42,821 nt of DNA, taken from contig JALORM010000001.1 in assembly GCA_025458985.1 (NCBI GenBank), positions 1 through 42,821 of the forward strand, read 5' to 3'. Both the position numbers and the translations under genes were made by a program. The notes under the pieces are model-generated. The model ran no database searches, was not told the origin of the DNA, and saw only the letters and a list, made by a program, of their open reading frames with translations. Below are positions 29,879 to 38,076 of the stretch, one piece after another. Each line of letters begins with the position of its first letter. The stretch's first letter is position 1. Origin of the DNA: Paracoccaceae bacterium (GTDB lineage: Bacteria > Pseudomonadota > Alphaproteobacteria > Rhodobacterales > Rhodobacteraceae).

Positions 29879-31938
29879 ACCCAATCCTCGCGATCTGGCA
29901 CCCAACCGGCTGACCCGGGCGTTGCCTTCTTTGGTGCAGGCGCCTGACGGCCTGCCTCTGGCGGCCTAGTCGGCGCCACAGGCGCGACCGGAACAGCGAA
30001 AAGATCACCTTGCCGGCTGTTGTCGATGGCCGGGCACCGCTCGGCGCGCAGTGCGGCCCATTGGTCTGGCGTCAGCCGGTCGAGCCGCAGGTGATAGGCC
30101 ATCGCGCGCGCGTAGCAGGCGATGTCGAGCGCTTCGTTCGGGCGACCGGCCAGCTTCTCCCAGCGACGGGTAAGCACACCGGACCTCGTCTCGGCCTCGA
30201 CCAGATGCTCGGCGGTCAGCTGTTCGGTATAGGCAAGACTCACGTCACCCGGCAGGATCATCGCGCCGGACTCCCATTCGCCTTGCTCGTTTCTCCCGCG
30301 GATGGTTCTCCGGATCGCCGAATAGAGGTCCGACTTAAGCGCGAAGGTGCCTACTGGCCAGATCACTGCGCCACGCGGCACCCGCTTGCCGTTCCACTTG
30401 ACGTCGACCTTCTTGGCCGCGCCGATGAACGGGTCGGTGCGGCGCGTGTCGCGGCCGTCTACCGCGAACACCCGCGGGTTGCGACGGGCATAGTCATAGA
30501 CCGCCTGACTGACGTATCCGGAATCGACAGCCCAGGCCTCGACCTCGACGGTTCCGCTTCCTCCCGGTGCATACTTGGCAGCCTCCATCACGCGGTCGTG
30601 CGCAGCCCAGGTCGCCCGATCGTTCGGGTCGCCCTCGATCACACCCCAGTCGACGAGCCAGCGTGTCATCCCCTCCGACCAACCCCAGACCGCCCACTCA
30701 AGCCTGTTACCCTGTACGTCCGTCGCGCCGGTGAACACCACGGGACCGACCGGAGGTTCGCCCCGGCGGTACTCGATGACCCGGCGCGCCAGCAGCTGTT
30801 CCGCGTCGGGCGCATCGCCCTTGTCTTCCCATGGCTCTCCCAGAACCTGCTGCGTGAAGACCCGCATCCGTTCGTGTCCGGTGGACGCCTCGATGAATTC
30901 CGCCACGATCGAGTCCCATGACGAGAAAAGGCTGTAGGCCTTCCAGATGTGAAAGCCTCGCACCCGCGTCGGAACCTCGCGCGTCCGCCAGCGCTCTATC
31001 TCGCAAGGCTCGATCACGGGCGGCGGCCCATCCTCGCCTGCGGTCGGGATCCAGACACCGGCCGCCATCATGTCGGCCTTGGCGTCTGGCAGGATCACGC
31101 AACCCGAGGCTTGGCATTCGAACCACGCCCGGTGCGGCCATTCCTCGCTTTCCCACTTCAGCCCGTCGAAGGCGAGGATCTGGTAAGATCCGCAATGCGG
31201 GCATGGCACGTACCGCCGGCGCATGTCCGACCGCTCGTAGTCCGCGGTGATCCTGCACATGCCGACAATCGACGGTGTCGAAACCCAGAAGCGCTTCCGG
31301 TCCCGCTCGTACGTCTCGGTCCGTTTCTTGAGCTGGGCGACCGGGTCGCCGCGTTCGCCGGCGGTGGCAGGCCATTCGCTGACTTCGTCGGCGATGGTGT
31401 AGCGCGCCGACAGCATCTGCAGGCCCTTGGACGACCCGGCAAACGTGACCTGCGCGAAGCCGCCGCGGAAGCGCTTGTAACTCGCGGTACTTCCCCGCTC
31501 TGTCCTCGTGGTCAGTTCCAGCACCTGCCGCCGAAGGTTCGGCGTCACGTCGATCGACGGCTGCAGCTTCGTCCTGACGTACTTCGTCGCCTCTTCGTGA
31601 CTCGGCAGCACAAGGATCATCGGCCCAGGGTCCTGATCGACGACGAACCCGAAGAAGTTGATCCCGACCTCCGACTTCCCGACCTGTGCCGAGGCCACGA
31701 AGACCACGTCCTCGCATGGATCGTCTGGCCCCAGCGCATCCATGATCTCGACCAGGTGCGGGGCCCTGACGTTGCGCCATGGGCCTGGATAGCGCGATCC
31801 ACTCTCGGCTGACAGGACGCGATGACGATCTGCCCACGCTGCAACGGACAGATTCTCGCGCGGGCGCAGCGCATTCGCCAGTGCATCCATGACGACCGGG
31901 CCGGCTGGCGCACACCCGGCAAGAGCCTCAAGCTGCAC
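29875..31938 (-). CDS. Terminase large subunit (lambda gpA family)
   Basis: 687 residues. Walker A-like SAQVGKSEVG at about 83-92, DEVSEW as Walker B, and coupling residues lie in the ATPase half. A zinc-finger pair follows (CPHCG, CQASGC, about 240-270). The C-terminal nuclease domain shows FTGATDVQGNRLEW and later AVDSGYVSQAVYDYARRN. These are typical of gpA-type terminases that use cohesive ends (cos). It cuts and pumps DNA into the head through the portal. It overlaps the small subunit gene by 11 bases. Confidence 0.94.
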   Translation of the reverse strand: MQLEALAGCAPAGPVVMDALANALRPRENLSVAAWADRHRVLSAESGSRYPGPWRNVRAPHLVEIMDALGPDDPCEDVVFVASAQVGKSEVGINFFGFVVDQDPGPMILVLPSHEEATKYVRTKLQPSIDVTPNLRRQVLELTTRTERGSTASYKRFRGGFAQVTFAGSSKGLQMLSARYTIADEVSEWPATAGERGDPVAQLKKRTETYERDRKRFWVSTPSIVGMCRITADYERSDMRRRYVPCPHCGSYQILAFDGLKWESEEWPHRAWFECQASGCVILPDAKADMMAAGVWIPTAGEDGPPPVIEPCEIERWRTREVPTRVRGFHIWKAYSLFSSWDSIVAEFIEASTGHERMRVFTQQVLGEPWEDKGDAPDAEQLLARRVIEYRRGEPPVGPVVFTGATDVQGNRLEWAVWGWSEGMTRWLVDWGVIEGDPNDRATWAAHDRVMEAAKYAPGGSGTVEVEAWAVDSGYVSQAVYDYARRNPRVFAVDGRDTRRTDPFIGAAKKVDVKWNGKRVPRGAVIWPVGTFALKSDLYSAIRRTIRGRNEQGEWESGAMILPGDVSLAYTEQLTAEHLVEAETRSGVLTRRWEKLAGRPNEALDIACYARAMAYHLRLDRLTPDQWAALRAERCPAIDNSRQGDLFAVPVAPVAPTRPPEAGRQAPAPKKATPGSAGWVPDREDWV

Positions 31939-32473
31939 TGCGTTCCTCGACAGATTGCGCTGCGGCGGAAAGTGCTGCGGCGGCCTCCGACATCAGGTCG
32001 CGCATCAAATCGTCCAGCGCGCGCTCCATCGCTCTTGGATCGTCGATCCTAGCGAGGCGCTCGGCGCGGTCCCGGACGATCTGCGCGGCCTTCTGACGAA
32101 TCGTCTCGCCAGCTGATGCGACGGCCCTCTCCACATCATCGCGCCGAACCGTGAGGCCCAAGCGCTCGGCCAGATCGAGTTCCGCCTCGATCGCCTTCGC
32201 CGCTTCGGTCCGCGAGCGGTGGTCGTTGATGCTCGGCCTCTTGTCCGCCGTCTCCTGCCGTTGTGGCGCTGCGCCATCCTGCTCTTGCGCGCCAGTCGGG
32301 CCACGAGTCTGCAATTTCGGATTGATCATCGCGTCGCGATGCGCGCGAATCTCATCGACCAGCACCAGCCCGCGCTCGTCAGCGAGCGCCGGGTGCTTTG
32401 CCACCCAGCGCGTCACCGTCGACTTGTTGATTCCGAGCTGTCGCGCAGCTTCCGCGCGCGTGATCCTGGCCAT
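31928..32473 (-). CDS. Terminase small subunit (Nu1-like)
   Basis: 181 residues. A winged helix-turn-helix N-terminus (MARITRAEAARQLGINKSTV) that should bind the packaging site, then a charged coiled coil (KAIEAELDLAERLGLTVRRD) as for oligomerisation and contact with TerL. GGCGGAGAC before the ATG at 32473 sets the start and excludes a longer reading. Together with TerL it selects phage DNA at a site likely just upstream (32474-32706). Confidence 0.85.
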   Translation of the reverse strand: MARITRAEAARQLGINKSTVTRWVAKHPALADERGLVLVDEIRAHRDAMINPKLQTRGPTGAQEQDGAAPQRQETADKRPSINDHRSRTEAAKAIEAELDLAERLGLTVRRDDVERAVASAGETIRQKAAQIVRDRAERLARIDDPRAMERALDDLMRDLMSEAAAALSAAAQSVEERSAA

Positions 32474-32706
32474 GTCTCCGCCGTTGCAGGTTGCAGGCCA
32501 AAAGGCCGGAAAAGTTGCACGGGTTGCACCCTCGCGAAACCCGGCAACGGAAAAACTTAAGCGCTCCGCCGCACCGTACACCGACCGGCCAGGAAGGACC
32601 CGAGCCCCCACCCCGGAACGCCAAGCGCCCGCGCGAGGGTTCCCGGCGGGCGCTATTCTGGATGATGGCTCTCAAGCTACATCCTGTTGACCGTAGTCGT
32701 CAACCC
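32474..32706. promoter_or_regulatory. Non-coding gap before the terminase genes: palindromes, possible cos or late promoter
   Basis: This 233-bp gap has no gene. It holds GTTGAC-N7-GTCAAC (32686-32704), of the same 19-bp size as the repressor operators, and an inverted repeat AGCGCCCG/CGGGCGCT with a 15-bp loop. On the minus strand TTGACG (32703-32698) could be a -35 of a late promoter, though no good -10 is seen. In lambda-like phages the cos site lies here, just before the small terminase. Confidence 0.45.
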
Positions 32707-33483
32707 CTACCCGCTGTAGCCCTGCATCCGATCGAGTGCCAAGCAAAGAGCCTGGCGCAAGAGCTTGACGTGGTCGGCCTTTGGCCACCCCTTTGGGCCG
32801 ACCCACTTGTATCGCACGAGCACCTCCTTGATCGTGCGCCCCTCAAGGCAGACGTGGTTGACAAGCGCAAGGTCGCTGATGATCCCGCGTTGCTCTACGC
32901 CGCGATCCGAAGGCCGGACGCGCCGCACCGTCATCGCTGCCCGATCTCCGATCCTTGCCCGCATCCTGTTGAGCTCGGCACGATCGGCAGCAATCGCCTC
33001 GCTGAATCCGCCGCCGGTTCCGCCCGACCTGCCAGCCTCTAGCGACGCGCACTTGATGCCGCCCGCCTCACACCGCTCGACCAGCGCGAGGTAGCGCCGA
33101 CCCACCGCCACCTGCCCGGGGGTGAACGGCGGCACAAATGGCGGCCGGAATCTCTCCGGCAGAGACGACCATCGCGCGCGCACCCTTGCCTCCATCCGGT
33201 CGAACGCATCGGCCTGCCGCACGGCATCCCGCCCGTCGAACCCGGCATGACGGCTGCGCTCGGCCGAGCCCGGCACCATTTCGCGCGGCGAGAACACGGC
33301 GAACGCGCCGCGCGCCGGCGCCGGCACAATGGCCGGGCCGCACCGCGCAGGGATCGCGGCGGCCGCCTTCAACTCGGCTACGGCCGCACGCTCCATGGCG
33401 GCCGAAAAGACCGAAGCCGAAGCGGCCGCCCGCTTGCCAGTCGGGTGAAAGACCGCTGCCTCGATCTGCGATTTCCGGCTCAT
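32707..33483 (-). CDS. Candidate late-gene regulator, 258 aa
   Basis: Starts MSRKSQIEAAVFHPTGKRAA. N-terminal part Ala-rich and helical, a middle Pro-rich stretch (PERFRPPFVPPFTPGQVAVG), and a C-terminal helical domain (LVNHVCLEGRTIKEVLVRYK) with a helix-turn-helix look. The gene lies between replication and terminase genes, where many phages carry an antiterminator or late activator (Q). That role is inferred from place and HTH, not from a family match. Confidence 0.55.
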   Translation of the reverse strand: MSRKSQIEAAVFHPTGKRAAASASVFSAAMERAAVAELKAAAAIPARCGPAIVPAPARGAFAVFSPREMVPGSAERSRHAGFDGRDAVRQADAFDRMEARVRARWSSLPERFRPPFVPPFTPGQVAVGRRYLALVERCEAGGIKCASLEAGRSGGTGGGFSEAIAADRAELNRMRARIGDRAAMTVRRVRPSDRGVEQRGIISDLALVNHVCLEGRTIKEVLVRYKWVGPKGWPKADHVKLLRQALCLALDRMQGYSG

Positions 33484-34088
33484 TCCCCAGCCCCCTCATC
33501 CTGACGCCGCATCGCCAGCGCGTCCTGAAGATCCCGATGCCAGGCGGCAAGCCATGCGCGGTCGTCACCTGACGCGCTGCCTTCCTCGATCTTCTGGCGC
33601 ACCCGCGCCCGGCGCCGCGCGCTTTCCTCGGCATCGCGCTGCATCTCGACCCGGCTGTAGCGGTTGGGCGGCGGCCCGAAGCGGCGCGCCGTTCGGTAAA
33701 GCTCGACCAGCCACCCTCCATCCTCGGCCTCGGCACCAAGAGCCGACCGGATCAGCGACTGCACATAGGCGTTGTCGCGCGGCGGCGGCGCCTCGATCGA
33801 CCACGCCCAGCCCAAGACCGACGCAATGGGAGGCCAGTACGGCACCTGGCCGCCCGCGGCGAGCCTGACACAGAACTCGCGCAGCCCGGCCAGACCGCGT
33901 TCGGTCATATAGCCAAGCCGGCCCTCGATCTTCGCCATCATCGCATCGTGGTCGGCCACCGTGGACCCCTTGCGCCGCTGGAAGCCCATCTCGGCCATCG
34001 GCTCGATCAGGCAGCGCCGCACCCGGGCACGTCCGCTTTCGACCTCGCCCGCCACGGGCGCTTCGGTTTCCGTCTCTGTCGCCGTCAT
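33480..34088 (-). CDS. Hypothetical protein, 202 aa, replication region
   Basis: Starts MTATETETEAPVAGEVESGR. A helical middle part (RGLAGLREFCVRLAAGGQVP, then WPPIASVLGWAWSIEAPPPR) and a coiled-coil C-terminus (VEMQRDAEESARRRARVRQK). No catalytic motif is seen. It lies downstream of the candidate origin and initiator where lambda-like phages place a helicase loader (P), but I cannot confirm that. ATGA overlap with the next gene. Confidence 0.6.
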   Translation of the reverse strand: MTATETETEAPVAGEVESGRARVRRCLIEPMAEMGFQRRKGSTVADHDAMMAKIEGRLGYMTERGLAGLREFCVRLAAGGQVPYWPPIASVLGWAWSIEAPPPRDNAYVQSLIRSALGAEAEDGGWLVELYRTARRFGPPPNRYSRVEMQRDAEESARRRARVRQKIEEGSASGDDRAWLAAWHRDLQDALAMRRQDEGAGE

Positions 34089-34284
34089 CGCCTCTTGCCC
34101 CTCTCTCAGCCCGATGCCCGAGCCGCTGGCGCGCCCATTCGGGAATTTCGGAAGACTTTCTTCTTATTTCTCTGTCTTTTCTTTTAGACGGCACTGATTT
34201 CATCGGTGGAAATCGGTGGCAAATCAGTGGACTTTTCGTGAAAATCCGTGATTGCCACTAATTTCGGCCAATGATTGCAACGCC
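34089..34284. other. AT-richer non-coding region with tandem iteron-like repeats: candidate replication origin
   Basis: A rare AT-rich stretch, with a pyrimidine tract on the plus strand (about 34155-34187). Next are three tandem near-copies at 34202-34209, 34212-34219 (ATCGGTGG) and 34223-34230 (ATCAGTGG), 10-11 bp apart. They lie within an inverted repeat CACTGATTT (34192-34200)/AAATCAGTG (34221-34229). The third copy runs into GTGGACT, an operator-like half-site. It adjoins a DUF1376-like initiator gene and one gene on from a GapR homologue. Confidence 0.5.
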
Positions 34285-34914
34285 TTACCGCATTACGCCC
34301 ACATCCTTGGTTGCATCGACTTCCATCGCGCGGCGCACCCACTCGACCGTCCAGTAGCGACCCTCGCAGTGCCGGTCGAGCCATGCCGCCAGCCGCCGCA
34401 ACAGGTCCTGATCGGAAGCCATGCCCCGGCTGCCGCCGGCCTTGACGACACGATCGGCCAGGTCGGACAGCCGCTTTTCGGCCGCCCTCTCGCCGCGCCG
34501 CATCTCGCGCCGAGCGCGCGAATCCATCGCTTCCTCGATCTTGCCCAGCACCTTGGGGTGCATCAGCCGGATCTCGCCATCCGAGGCGCGGCAGCGTTCC
34601 CATTTGAACAACGGCCCGAACTCGGCCCCGCGCAACTCGCGCCAGCGCTCGACCGACATGCCGGTCAGCTTGGCCAGCTGTTCGTCATCGTCCGGCAGCG
34701 TGCCGATCGGGTCCTGGTTCTGCGCGTGGCACCAGAGGTCCAGCGCCACGGCCCGCGACATCGCATCTGCGCGCAGCCGGAACCTGCTGTTCAGATAGGC
34801 GTTGAACTCGAACCCCAGATAGTAGTGCCCGGCCAGCCGCAGCCCCTTCGGCAGCGGATAGTCCGGCAGGTCGTCGGCATCGCCGATCAGCGTGAGGGAA
34901 GGCCGGCGGGTCAT
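34285..34914 (-). CDS. DUF1376-like replication protein candidate, 209 aa
   Basis: Starts MTRRPSLTLIGDADDLPDYP. Core GHYYLGFEFNAYLNSRFRLR, then DAMSRAVALDLWCHAQNQDP and LAKLTGMSVERWRELRGAEF. This is the pattern of DUF1376 or O-type replication initiators, with a winged-helix fold (short helix, GT/LPDD loop, then helix). The end (RRLAAWLDRHCEGRYW) is helical. Directly next to the iteron-like repeats at 34.2 kb, which supports an initiator role. Starts by TGATG overlap with the GapR gene. Confidence 0.65.
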   Translation of the reverse strand: MTRRPSLTLIGDADDLPDYPLPKGLRLAGHYYLGFEFNAYLNSRFRLRADAMSRAVALDLWCHAQNQDPIGTLPDDDEQLAKLTGMSVERWRELRGAEFGPLFKWERCRASDGEIRLMHPKVLGKIEEAMDSRARREMRRGERAAEKRLSDLADRVVKAGGSRGMASDQDLLRRLAAWLDRHCEGRYWTVEWVRRAMEVDATKDVGVMR

Positions 34915-35267
34915 CAGAGCCCCAGCGCGGCCTTGTACATCTCGACCACCGACTCGAATTCGGCGTGCGCGGCGCGGTCTGCGTCGATCCACTTGACCAC
35001 GTATTTCAGCGCCTTGGTGTCGTAGCCGCGCGACTTCGCCTCGGCGACCACGACCTTCAGGTCGTCCGCGATCTCGGACTTGCTCTGGTTCAGCCGGCGT
35101 ATCTTGTCGACGTACTGGCGCAGCTCGACCGCCGCGACGCCATAGGCCTTGTCGGCGGCGCCGTCGAAGTCAGGATCGGCCTTCATCCGCTTGCCAGGCC
35201 GGTCACCCTCGACCGCGGCCCGCAGCATCGCGCCATCGACCCTTCCGGCGTCCTTCGGCATCGTCAT
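34914..35267 (-). CDS. GapR-family nucleoid protein (DUF2312)
   Basis: 117 residues. The last 75 (ELRQYVDKIRRLNQSKSEIA, then DDLKVVVAEAKSRGYDTKAL) match GapR, the alphaproteobacterial protein that clamps overtwisted DNA ahead of forks and aids topoisomerases. The N-terminal 40 residues are an extra region (DGAMLRAAVEGDRPGKRMKA). A phage copy beside the initiator candidate could help phage replication or reshape host chromatin. ATGA overlap with the upstream gene. Confidence 0.88.
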   Translation of the reverse strand: MTMPKDAGRVDGAMLRAAVEGDRPGKRMKADPDFDGAADKAYGVAAVELRQYVDKIRRLNQSKSEIADDLKVVVAEAKSRGYDTKALKYVVKWIDADRAAHAEFESVVEMYKAALGL

Positions 35268-35515
35268 CCCCTTTCGCAGAACCAGTCCAGGCGCCCGCCC
35301 TCACCGAAGCTCGGGAGGTACGCGCGGCGCCGCTTTGCCCAGACCTCTGGCGTAACCGCGACGCCGGCCGCGATCAGGTGGCGCTCGACCTCGATCGCCG
35401 AGGCCTGCGCCGTCGGCTGCGCGTCGAATTCCTCGCCCCGCTCGACCAGCGGCGCCCCGGCATCGCGCGGCCCCTGGCGCCCATAGCGGAACGAATAGGT
35501 TGCGATGAGGGTCAT
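35264..35515 (-). CDS. Hypothetical protein, 83 aa
   Basis: Starts MTLIATYSFRYGRQGPRDAG, with a helical middle (ASAIEVERHLIAAGVAVTPE) and a basic aromatic end (KRRRAYLPSFGEGGRLDWFC). No family recognised. Overlaps the methyltransferase stop and the GapR start as ATGA, so it belongs to the leftward replication block. Confidence 0.65.
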   Translation of the reverse strand: MTLIATYSFRYGRQGPRDAGAPLVERGEEFDAQPTAQASAIEVERHLIAAGVAVTPEVWAKRRRAYLPSFGEGGRLDWFCERG

Positions 35516-36249
35516 TGCGGCACCGCCTCGAAAAGGTCGCCCTGCCTCGCGTCGGAACGGTTCATCCATCGGAAATCGGGCGCCGGCAGCAACCCGTCGG
35601 TGCCGCGCGGGTCGCGGCGGTCCCAAACGAACCAGGCATTGCGCTGCGGCGGGCTGCCCGCGCCGGTGAAATCCAACTTCCACCGCAGAAGGTAGCACCA
35701 GCTGAATGGCTCCGCGTCGAGCATCGCGCCGAGGCCGTTCGCCACCGCCGCAGGCCAGTCCCAAGACAGCAGCAGCGCGCAGTATTCCCACCCCGGCATA
35801 TTCAGGGTGTGCCGCAACCACCTGCCGCGCCCGTCTCTGGCGTTGATTTCGCAAAACGGCGGGTTCGTGACAATCGCCCGGGCGGGCGCCGCAGCGTACT
35901 CGTAGTAGCTCCGGACCTCGACTCCAGGCCAACCCCGATCGACCACGTCCGACCCCACGCATGGCAGCCCCATCGCCACGATCTCGCGGGCCAAGGCTCC
36001 GTCCCCAACCGCCGGTTCCCACACCGCGCCGCACTCCGCGATCCGCGCGCCGTCGCGCGCGAACAGAGCGCGGATCGCCTCAGGCTGCGCTGTCGGGTAG
36101 AAGTCGAGGGCGCGGCGCGCCGTGTCGCCGTCAGCAGAACGTGGCGCGGCTGCAGGCGGGGCATCGAGACCAGCCAAGCCGACCGGCTGCGCCGGCAGGG
36201 CAGGTCCGCTGATCGCACGGAACAGCGGCTTTGCGGACGGCGCGCTCAT
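35512..36249 (-). CDS. Phage DNA methyltransferase (class I, NPPF type)
   Basis: 245 residues. After a disordered 40-residue head comes ALDFYPTAQPEAIRALFARD, then motif I VWEPAVGDGAL (about 93-103) and catalytic NPPF (AIVTNPPFCEINARDGRGRW, about 150). This is the family of phage N6-adenine or related DNA methyltransferases, opening with YPTP-type motifs. The target is unknown. It would mark phage DNA in the replication stage. ATGA overlaps on both sides. Confidence 0.85.
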   Translation of the reverse strand: MSAPSAKPLFRAISGPALPAQPVGLAGLDAPPAAAPRSADGDTARRALDFYPTAQPEAIRALFARDGARIAECGAVWEPAVGDGALAREIVAMGLPCVGSDVVDRGWPGVEVRSYYEYAAAPARAIVTNPPFCEINARDGRGRWLRHTLNMPGWEYCALLLSWDWPAAVANGLGAMLDAEPFSWCYLLRWKLDFTGAGSPPQRNAWFVWDRRDPRGTDGLLPAPDFRWMNRSDARQGDLFEAVPQ

Positions 36250-36617
36250 GCGCGCACCCTCGCCCGGGCGCCCAGCGCTGCCATAAGCGTCTCGCCCTCG
36301 CGGCGCAGGAACGCCCGGTCGCGCGGGCCGGCGATCTGCTGCCAGCGGCGCAGGACATGACCTCGCGGGATACCGATCGCCACCGCGGCCTCTGTCACGC
36401 TGCCCAGCGACATCCAGGCTTGGAACAGCGCGGCATCCTCAGCCGGCGACCAGTCGCGCCGCGCGGCGCGCCAGAACGTGAACCGCGGCAGCGCGGCCAC
36501 AAGCGCCAGCGCCGGCGCATCGACGACCGGGTCGAGCCCGGCGGCAATCGCCAGGCGCAGAACCGCGGCGCGCGGCACGCCGCTATTCCGGCAGAATGCC
36601 GCCCCGACGGAATTCAT
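36246..36617 (-). CDS. Small DNA-binding protein with Myb/SANT-like helix-turn-helix, 123 aa
   Basis: Starts MNSVGAAFCRNSGVPRAAVL. The C-terminal half DWSPAEDAALFQAWMSLGSV, then TEAAVAIGIPRGHVLRRWQQ is a SANT/Myb-like module. It is strikingly like the last module of the upstream multi-domain protein (PFWTAERDALVLKSAG...VQQRWHRL). The two may share DNA targets. ATGA overlaps join it to both neighbours. Confidence 0.7.
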   Translation of the reverse strand: MNSVGAAFCRNSGVPRAAVLRLAIAAGLDPVVDAPALALVAALPRFTFWRAARRDWSPAEDAALFQAWMSLGSVTEAAVAIGIPRGHVLRRWQQIAGPRDRAFLRREGETLMAALGARARVRA

Positions 36618-37096
36618 GGCGCCGCCTCCGCGTAGAGATACACGGGCTTGTTGCGGCCCAGGGCCGTCTTGACTTCGTGCAGCACGCCCGCACTGTCGGC
36701 CCAGCCCGGCAGGTCGGGCACGACGACGGCCTCCGACGCCGCCAGAACCGGCGCACACCAGCGCGTCCAGAACTCCGCGTCCAGCGGGTCCAGAGGCCGG
36801 GCGCCGTGGCGCGGGCGGTGCAGCGCAACCATGCCTGCGGCCTGAACGATCGGCGAAATCGCGGTCACGCCCAGCTGGGCCAGGCGCCGCGCCTCCCATG
36901 CCGCCTCGAACATAAGCGACAGGTTCAGGTCGGGGTCGTAGGCGCCGGCCACATCGACCACGCGGCGGGTGTAGGGCGTCGCCAGATAGACCTGGCCGCC
37001 GACCCGGCGGGCTACGTGCCCGGGGTCCGCGCCCAGGATCAGGTGCGACGGGCGCAGGGCCAGCAGTTTCCCCCAGTCGGAACGGATGCCGCCCAT
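36614..37096 (-). CDS. DUF1937 nucleoside-deoxyribosyltransferase-like protein
   Basis: 160 residues. VYLATPYTRRVVDVAGAYDP is the DUF1937 opening (YLATPYS), followed by the helix AWEARRLAQLGVTAISPIVQ, FWTRWCAPVLAASEAVVVPD and an end strand NKPVYLYAE. The fold is shared with nucleoside 2-deoxyribosyltransferases, so a nucleotide-processing role is likely, perhaps in supply of bases for phage DNA. Usual length for the family is about 120-160. Confidence 0.8.
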   Translation of the reverse strand: MGGIRSDWGKLLALRPSHLILGADPGHVARRVGGQVYLATPYTRRVVDVAGAYDPDLNLSLMFEAAWEARRLAQLGVTAISPIVQAAGMVALHRPRHGARPLDPLDAEFWTRWCAPVLAASEAVVVPDLPGWADSAGVLHEVKTALGRNKPVYLYAEAAP

Positions 37097-38076
37097 CAGC
37101 CCGCCCTCAGCCGATGCCAGCGCTGCTGCACGCGCGGGAACGGCTGGCCCAGCAGTTCGGCCACGCTGCGCAGCCCGGCGTAGCTGCCGGCCGATTTCAG
37201 CACCAGCGCGTCGCGCTCGGCCGTCCAGAACGGGTGCGCGGGCCCTGCCTCCGGCGCGGCGGCCTCGCCCTGCGCGGCGCCCGCACCCGGCCGGCCGCGC
37301 AGAACGCTGCCCCGCCCGGCCCGGAGCTCCCGAAGGATCGCCTCACGCTGCCGAACCGGAATCCGCTCGATCCTGTTCCTGACCGACTCGTGGTGAACGC
37401 CCAATTGGCCCCCGATCGCACGCAGCGACAGGCCGGAATCCAGCAACCGCAGGATCTCGCGATCCGACACGTCGCAGAGCTTGCCCGGGCGCGCCAGCGT
37501 GACCTCGTGCCGCCGGACGGCCTGGCTGACCGAGGCGGGCGAGACGCACCGCTCGCGCGCCAGATCGGCCTGCGTCAGCCCCCGCGCCGCGGCGTCCAAC
37601 AGAACCTCGCGCGTCAGGCCGCCGCGCACCGCCAGGCGCATCTTGACAGAGTTCAGCGTCAGGCCGACGCGCCGGGCAATCTCGGCGTTCGGAACCCCCT
37701 CGGCGGCCAGTCGCAGGACCTCGGAGGTCTTCGCGCCGGCCGGCTCGGCGGCGGGGCGGCGCAAGCCCAGTTCGCGCCGCAGTCGCCCCACCGACTGCCG
37801 CGCCACGCCCTGATCGGCCGCAATCGCAACGTCGCTGGCACCCGCCTCGAACAACGCGCGCACGCGGTCCACGTCCATCGGGTCACGGCCGCCGCGCCGA
37901 CGCGCCAGCGTCACGCCAAACCGCACCTCGGCGTCGCGCACCGTCTGCACGTGCACCCCCCAGCCCCGGGCGGCGTCCGACAGGCTGCGTCCGGCCGCGG
38001 CGGCCTCGCGCAGCATCGCGCCGGTGACCCTCAGGTTGCGGGCCGCGCTGATGCCCGTCTCTGCGTCAAAGCTCAT
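37096..38076 (-). CDS. Protein with five helix-turn-helix modules and a SANT-like domain
   Basis: 326 residues built from repeated DNA-binding units: HTH 1 about 29-54 (GRSLSDAARGWGVHVQTVRD), HTH 2 about 78-104, HTH 3 about 126-151, HTH 4 about 165-191, HTH 5 about 214-239, and a C-terminal Myb/SANT-like unit about 283-323. A Gly/Ala linker separates the last. Single modules resemble resolvase, GcrA or Trp-repressor-type HTHs. It may bind an extended array of sites (for example the origin or a regulatory region). ATG at 38076. It stands right after a terminator-like hairpin. Confidence 0.82.
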   Translation of the reverse strand: MSFDAETGISAARNLRVTGAMLREAAAAGRSLSDAARGWGVHVQTVRDAEVRFGVTLARRRGGRDPMDVDRVRALFEAGASDVAIAADQGVARQSVGRLRRELGLRRPAAEPAGAKTSEVLRLAAEGVPNAEIARRVGLTLNSVKMRLAVRGGLTREVLLDAAARGLTQADLARERCVSPASVSQAVRRHEVTLARPGKLCDVSDREILRLLDSGLSLRAIGGQLGVHHESVRNRIERIPVRQREAILRELRAGRGSVLRGRPGAGAAQGEAAAPEAGPAHPFWTAERDALVLKSAGSYAGLRSVAELLGQPFPRVQQRWHRLRAG

